Assembly: GCA_947683625.1 (NCBI GenBank)
Contig: CANTUR010000125.1
Span: 2,232,001-2,296,000 of the forward strand
Reading direction: 5' to 3'
Length of the DNA: 64,000 nt
Source: Mallotus nudiflorus
Taxonomy: Eukaryota > Streptophyta > Magnoliopsida > Malpighiales > Euphorbiaceae
Positions 60,920 through 64,000 of the stretch are shown here, piece by piece. The notes beneath the pieces were generated by a model. It was not told the DNA's origin and ran no database searches. It saw only the letters and a program-made list of their open reading frames with translations. How positions within the stretch are numbered: the first letter of the stretch is position 1; every line of letters starts with the position of its first letter. The position numbers and the translations under genes were made by a program.

Positions 60920-62517
60920 AATGTCTCGCTAGGCAGAAAACCTTGAAAAGAGGCTGTCTAGGCAAAAGTTAGAGACTAAAAAGAAAAAAGAAGGGTCCTA
61001 CTGGATTAAAAACCTCAAAAGAGGTGGTCCAAGTAAAAGTTAAGGACATGTAAAAGGGGAGAGAGAGGCACAAAGTGGTTTGTTGGAAAACTTGCAAGGG
61101 CAAGCCAACTAATAACATGAGATGTACCAGAAGTGAAATGTATATATATTTTGTGCTTAAATAAAATGAAATGGATTGCTTTAATTATCATTAAACATTG
61201 GATAATGTGTCCATTAAAAGCCATTTAACTAGTACAAAAGGGAAATTACTTCTAACAAAAGGGAAAATGACAACTTCATTCCATGAGCTAATTTTGTTTT
61301 CTCTTCTTTTATTGCCTACCCTATGAACTTAACATTTGTAATTCTCTTGTCCTTTTATATTTAATAAATTTGTCTCTTTCTATCTGTTGCAAGCAAACCC
61401 ATGTTTTGTAATAATCAGTTGTTTATGACTGTATTGGCGACAGAGGCGGGCTGGATTGTAGAAAGTGGCAAAATGGAGACCGACAGTCAGGATGCAATAT
61501 GTATAAGATCAAAAGGTCACATGCTGCAACCCTCACTAGGGGCACATCTAGCGGATCAGTGTATCAGGGAATGTTGATAGCCAGCCATGAATGTCTGCTG
61601 GGATGGGATGTAGTTTCCTTATTCGATAATGCTAGGCTTGGTAATGCCTAATGTCTTGGGGAGGTTCGATTAAGCCCAAATTTTCATAAAACCACATCTA
61701 TGAGATTGCAAATGATTAGATACAGGCAGTATGGCAGTTGGAAGTGAAGGAGAGATAACAGGAAACTTACCTCCAACAGGAAGGGGCTTCCTGAGAATCA
61801 TCGCATCTTCGTGAAGTCATCCAATCCAATGATAGTTTCTGCTAAGATGAGAGGGAAGGGATTGAGTCCTGACTCCACTTAATTAAGGATGGAGAGGATC
61901 TTCGTATTGTAGTGCCCTGAGGGAGAGACCAATAGAAATTAAGCAAACAAATAGAGAGCTAACATGCAGGGCCAGTAAGTTTCCCCTTTGTCCACATTCA
62001 TGATGACTTCGAGGAAGGACTCTAGTTTGATTTTCGAGCTAGAGATACAGTGAAAGGAAGACTGGGGTGGAAGATTGAACATACACGCCATTTATTACTG
62101 AATAAAGCAAGAGTCCGGGTTTTCAAGAGTAGGAATCGCAAGTTAGCAAGCGGAATCTGTATGATGGCCGAGAATTGCCTCAAATTCCTCTGGTAGGTGA
62201 CATATTTCTATTGTGTTAAGCCAAAAAAATATGTTTATGGGGATCCCAAAATTGAACCATGGCATGTAGAAAAAGGAAATTGATTCTCCTAGTGTGGAGT
62301 GATTTGAAGACCGCGAGGTGAAACGGCTTTAACCCTACCTAAGATTTATTATCCAAACCTTTTAAAATCGATTGTAGGGGCCTCAGACTTTGTTCTGTCA
62401 TGTTTATGGCTTTTCAGAGATGCTTAGAGGGAGAAATAGAAAGGGAAGGACGAAGGGAATTTAAGAATTAAGTCAAACATGGAAATGTGGGTTTTTATAG
62501 GGGTAAGACCGCCTGTT
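60920..62517 (+). other. 3' noncoding region of element D
   Basis: It starts with AGGCAGAAAACCTTGAAAAG-type sequence resembling the two-copy block of B1 at 17717-17838. No sense ORF, LTR start or tandem array is recognised. Confidence 0.55.
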
Positions 62518-62632
62518 GCTGAGGTGATCACCTCGTTGATGAGGTGATCGCCTCATCAATGAGGCGTCGCCTTAGCAGCAAGAGGCGATCGCCTCTTCAC
62601 CAACGTTTGATGAGGCGATCGCCTCATCAGCT
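62518..62632 (+). repeat. GAGGCGATCGCCTC palindrome cluster in the 3' region of element D
   Basis: Four to five modules (GAGGTGATCACCTC, GAGGTGATCGCCTC, GAGGCGATCGCCTC twice, and others) resemble the clusters inside family-B LTRs. They lie in internal DNA, about 1.6 kb after pol. Confidence 0.8.
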
Positions 62633-62845
62633 GTATGGGTTATTTATGCTTCTTCAAATCATACAATCTGAGCAAGTGCCGTCAGAATATAGTGGGACAG
62701 TTACGTATGCAAACATTGAAATCAACTCACATGTGAAGAAATGAGAAAAGCAAAATAAATGAATTTAATCGAGGAAAATGTTGAGTTTTGTAAACATTCT
62801 GTTCATAAAGCCAAAAACCAAAATTTTGTGTTTACTACTTAGAGA

Positions 62846-63960
62846 CTACACAAGTTTTAACCTTGGAACATCAAGCCTCTGATCCTGTACCCTAAGGGTC
62901 ATCCCTTCCTCTGGCACTGCTGCCACTCTTGTCTTCATCCTCGTCATCCTCATTGATCTAAAATATATCAATTTGACACTCGAGAGTAGCGATCCTCGCC
63001 CTGTTGGCCACATCTTGATCTTGTTCAGACAAATCATAGGTTAGCAAGCCATGCAAGCATGCATACATGTAGGAAATAAGGAAATTCTTACCCTCCACTA
63101 TTGAGTGATCTCCAACATATAATCTCTTTGGGCCCCTATCATGCGACACATGTATAGGCCCTACTCTATAGGAATTTGCATTATTAAAAGTAAATATTAA
63201 AACTAACGGTTGGTTCGAGAATCACAATGTAATCAGGTCAGGAAAAGAACTTACATAAGTAGCACCATCAGGGGTGCATACAGGGGTCAGGTCCTCGTCC
63301 AAGGCCAAGAACTAGCACGATAACTCTCCAGGAGGAACCCAATATCGAGCTAAAGGGTCGGGGACTTAAGTAAAGTTGCCTGGGACAAACACAGAACCGG
63401 GGGCAATAGTCGACCTAGCTTCCTCACTAGCCACAGAAGTCTCCTCCCTGCCCGGATCCAGTCGATGCCTCAAGGGCTCTTTCTCCCGCACTCGGGACCT
63501 AATTGGGGCCACAGGCCTAGCAGGCGTAGCCTAAAGACAAAAACAGGAGGAACATGTTAAGAATGTAGTCAATTTAGAATAAAAGGGGAACCAAAAAGGA
63601 TTTACCTGAGAGGTAGAAGTGGCCTAGGAGGGGACCATCAGTAGAAGGTGGTTATAGATAAACTCCGCATACTGGCTCTTCACGTGAACTATGCGATCCA
63701 CAGATGGTGAGCTTGCAGCAGCCTGAGCGAGGTCATCACCCTCTAGCTCATGAGCCCAAAGCATACTATCAGGAGGGGAGCTGGGGACCCACCTAGCTCT
63801 AACGCCTGCCCTCCACTTCAAGACCCGCTCCCCTAAGTACCAAGCTCGATACCTAGGGCCACAGAAGAGTGCCCTCTTTAGAGATAAGGGCCTGGAGCGA
63901 GTCATCTCGATGGTCCAAGCGTCTTTGGACCCCTACAAGTTATTTCGGATCTGCGAAAAA
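62846..63960 (-). pseudogene. Antisense ORF region of element D
   Basis: Minus-strand frames at 63905-63624 and 63149-62846, with shorter pieces between, read protein-like text: YRAWYLGERVLKWRAGVRAR, WVPSSPPDSML, and an acidic C-terminal stretch. The AWYLGERV segment weakly recalls plant-mobile-domain proteins often found antisense in Tat elements, but I would not rest on that. Sequence differs from the antisense ORF of element C. The N-terminal part lies beyond the right edge. Stops or introns divide the frames, so it is probably not functional in this copy. Confidence 0.45.
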
Positions 63961-64000
63961 AAAGAGATGTCAATATGAATTTATAGGGTACTAACCTCTC

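Larger units (their letters stand above)
51784..64000 (+). mobile_element. Element D: Tat/Ogre-type Ty3/gypsy element with gag-pol, right end outside window
   Basis: A family-B LTR, primer motif, leader, gag, protease, reverse transcriptase, two RNase H domains and integrase follow in order, then more than 3 kb of 3' region with an antisense ORF. The archaeal-type second RNase H places it in the Tat lineage. LTR structure and gag show it is the pol-bearing relative of gag-only B1. No 3' LTR is reached before position 64000. Confidence 0.87.

Noticed and set aside
1..64000. tRNA, rRNA, telomeric or organellar insertions
   Set aside because: None was recognised on reading; a tRNA scan was not possible here, so a small RNA gene could still be missed.

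Overview
This is plant nuclear DNA, most likely from a eudicot. It is strongly A+T-rich, its one working gene has a plant-type intron and belongs to a plant-specific enzyme family, and most of the rest is nested Ty3/gypsy LTR retrotransposons of the plant Tekay (chromovirus) and Tat/Ogre lineages, plus DNA transposons, a LINE remnant and broken host-gene pieces. I cannot name the species. Nothing suggests bacterial or organellar DNA.

Layout. 1-2090: minus-strand LTR of a Tekay-type element that has split the gag of a second Tekay element. 2091-9462: that second element (element A), with a gag-pol carrying 15 in-frame stops but no visible frameshift, and its 3' LTR. 9463-12105: intron-containing relics of two unrelated host genes side by side, an ABHD18-like alpha/beta hydrolase and an SDS22-like PP1 regulatory subunit. 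12964-22107: a complete non-autonomous LTR element (B1) with two LTRs, primer site, polypurine tract and near-perfect 5-bp target duplication, but only gag inside. 22160-24411: a terminal-inverted-repeat element carrying a PPR gene fragment. 24640-29430: AT-rich DNA with a CACTA-like end, a LINE-like insertion with an 18-bp target duplication, a foldback element and a diverged segmental duplication.

30095-34345 is the only intact protein gene seen: a two-exon BAHD acyltransferase close to shikimate O-hydroxycinnamoyltransferase (HCT), 437 residues. Its 2.9-kb intron holds a duplicate of the exon-1 end with its splice donor, and several foldback elements. 35723-44450 is a decayed Tat-lineage element (C) with a short 5' LTR, gag-pol with a second RNase H, an antisense ORF with its own TATA-like box, tandem repeats and no recognised 3' LTR. 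44973-46869 is a Mutator-like element with a perfect 9-bp target duplication.

48925-64000 holds two more members of the B1 LTR family. One is only an LTR plus leader (B2). It is interrupted by the LTR of a pol-bearing Tat/Ogre-type element (D), whose gag-pol (54739-60919) has two frameshifts and many stops and whose 3' end lies outside the window. D is a damaged relative of the autonomous kind that could have mobilised gag-only B1. Family-B LTRs carry clusters of a GC-rich palindrome (GAGGCGATCGCCTC and variants) whose copy number differs between the two LTRs of B1. This is the most unusual sequence feature of the window.
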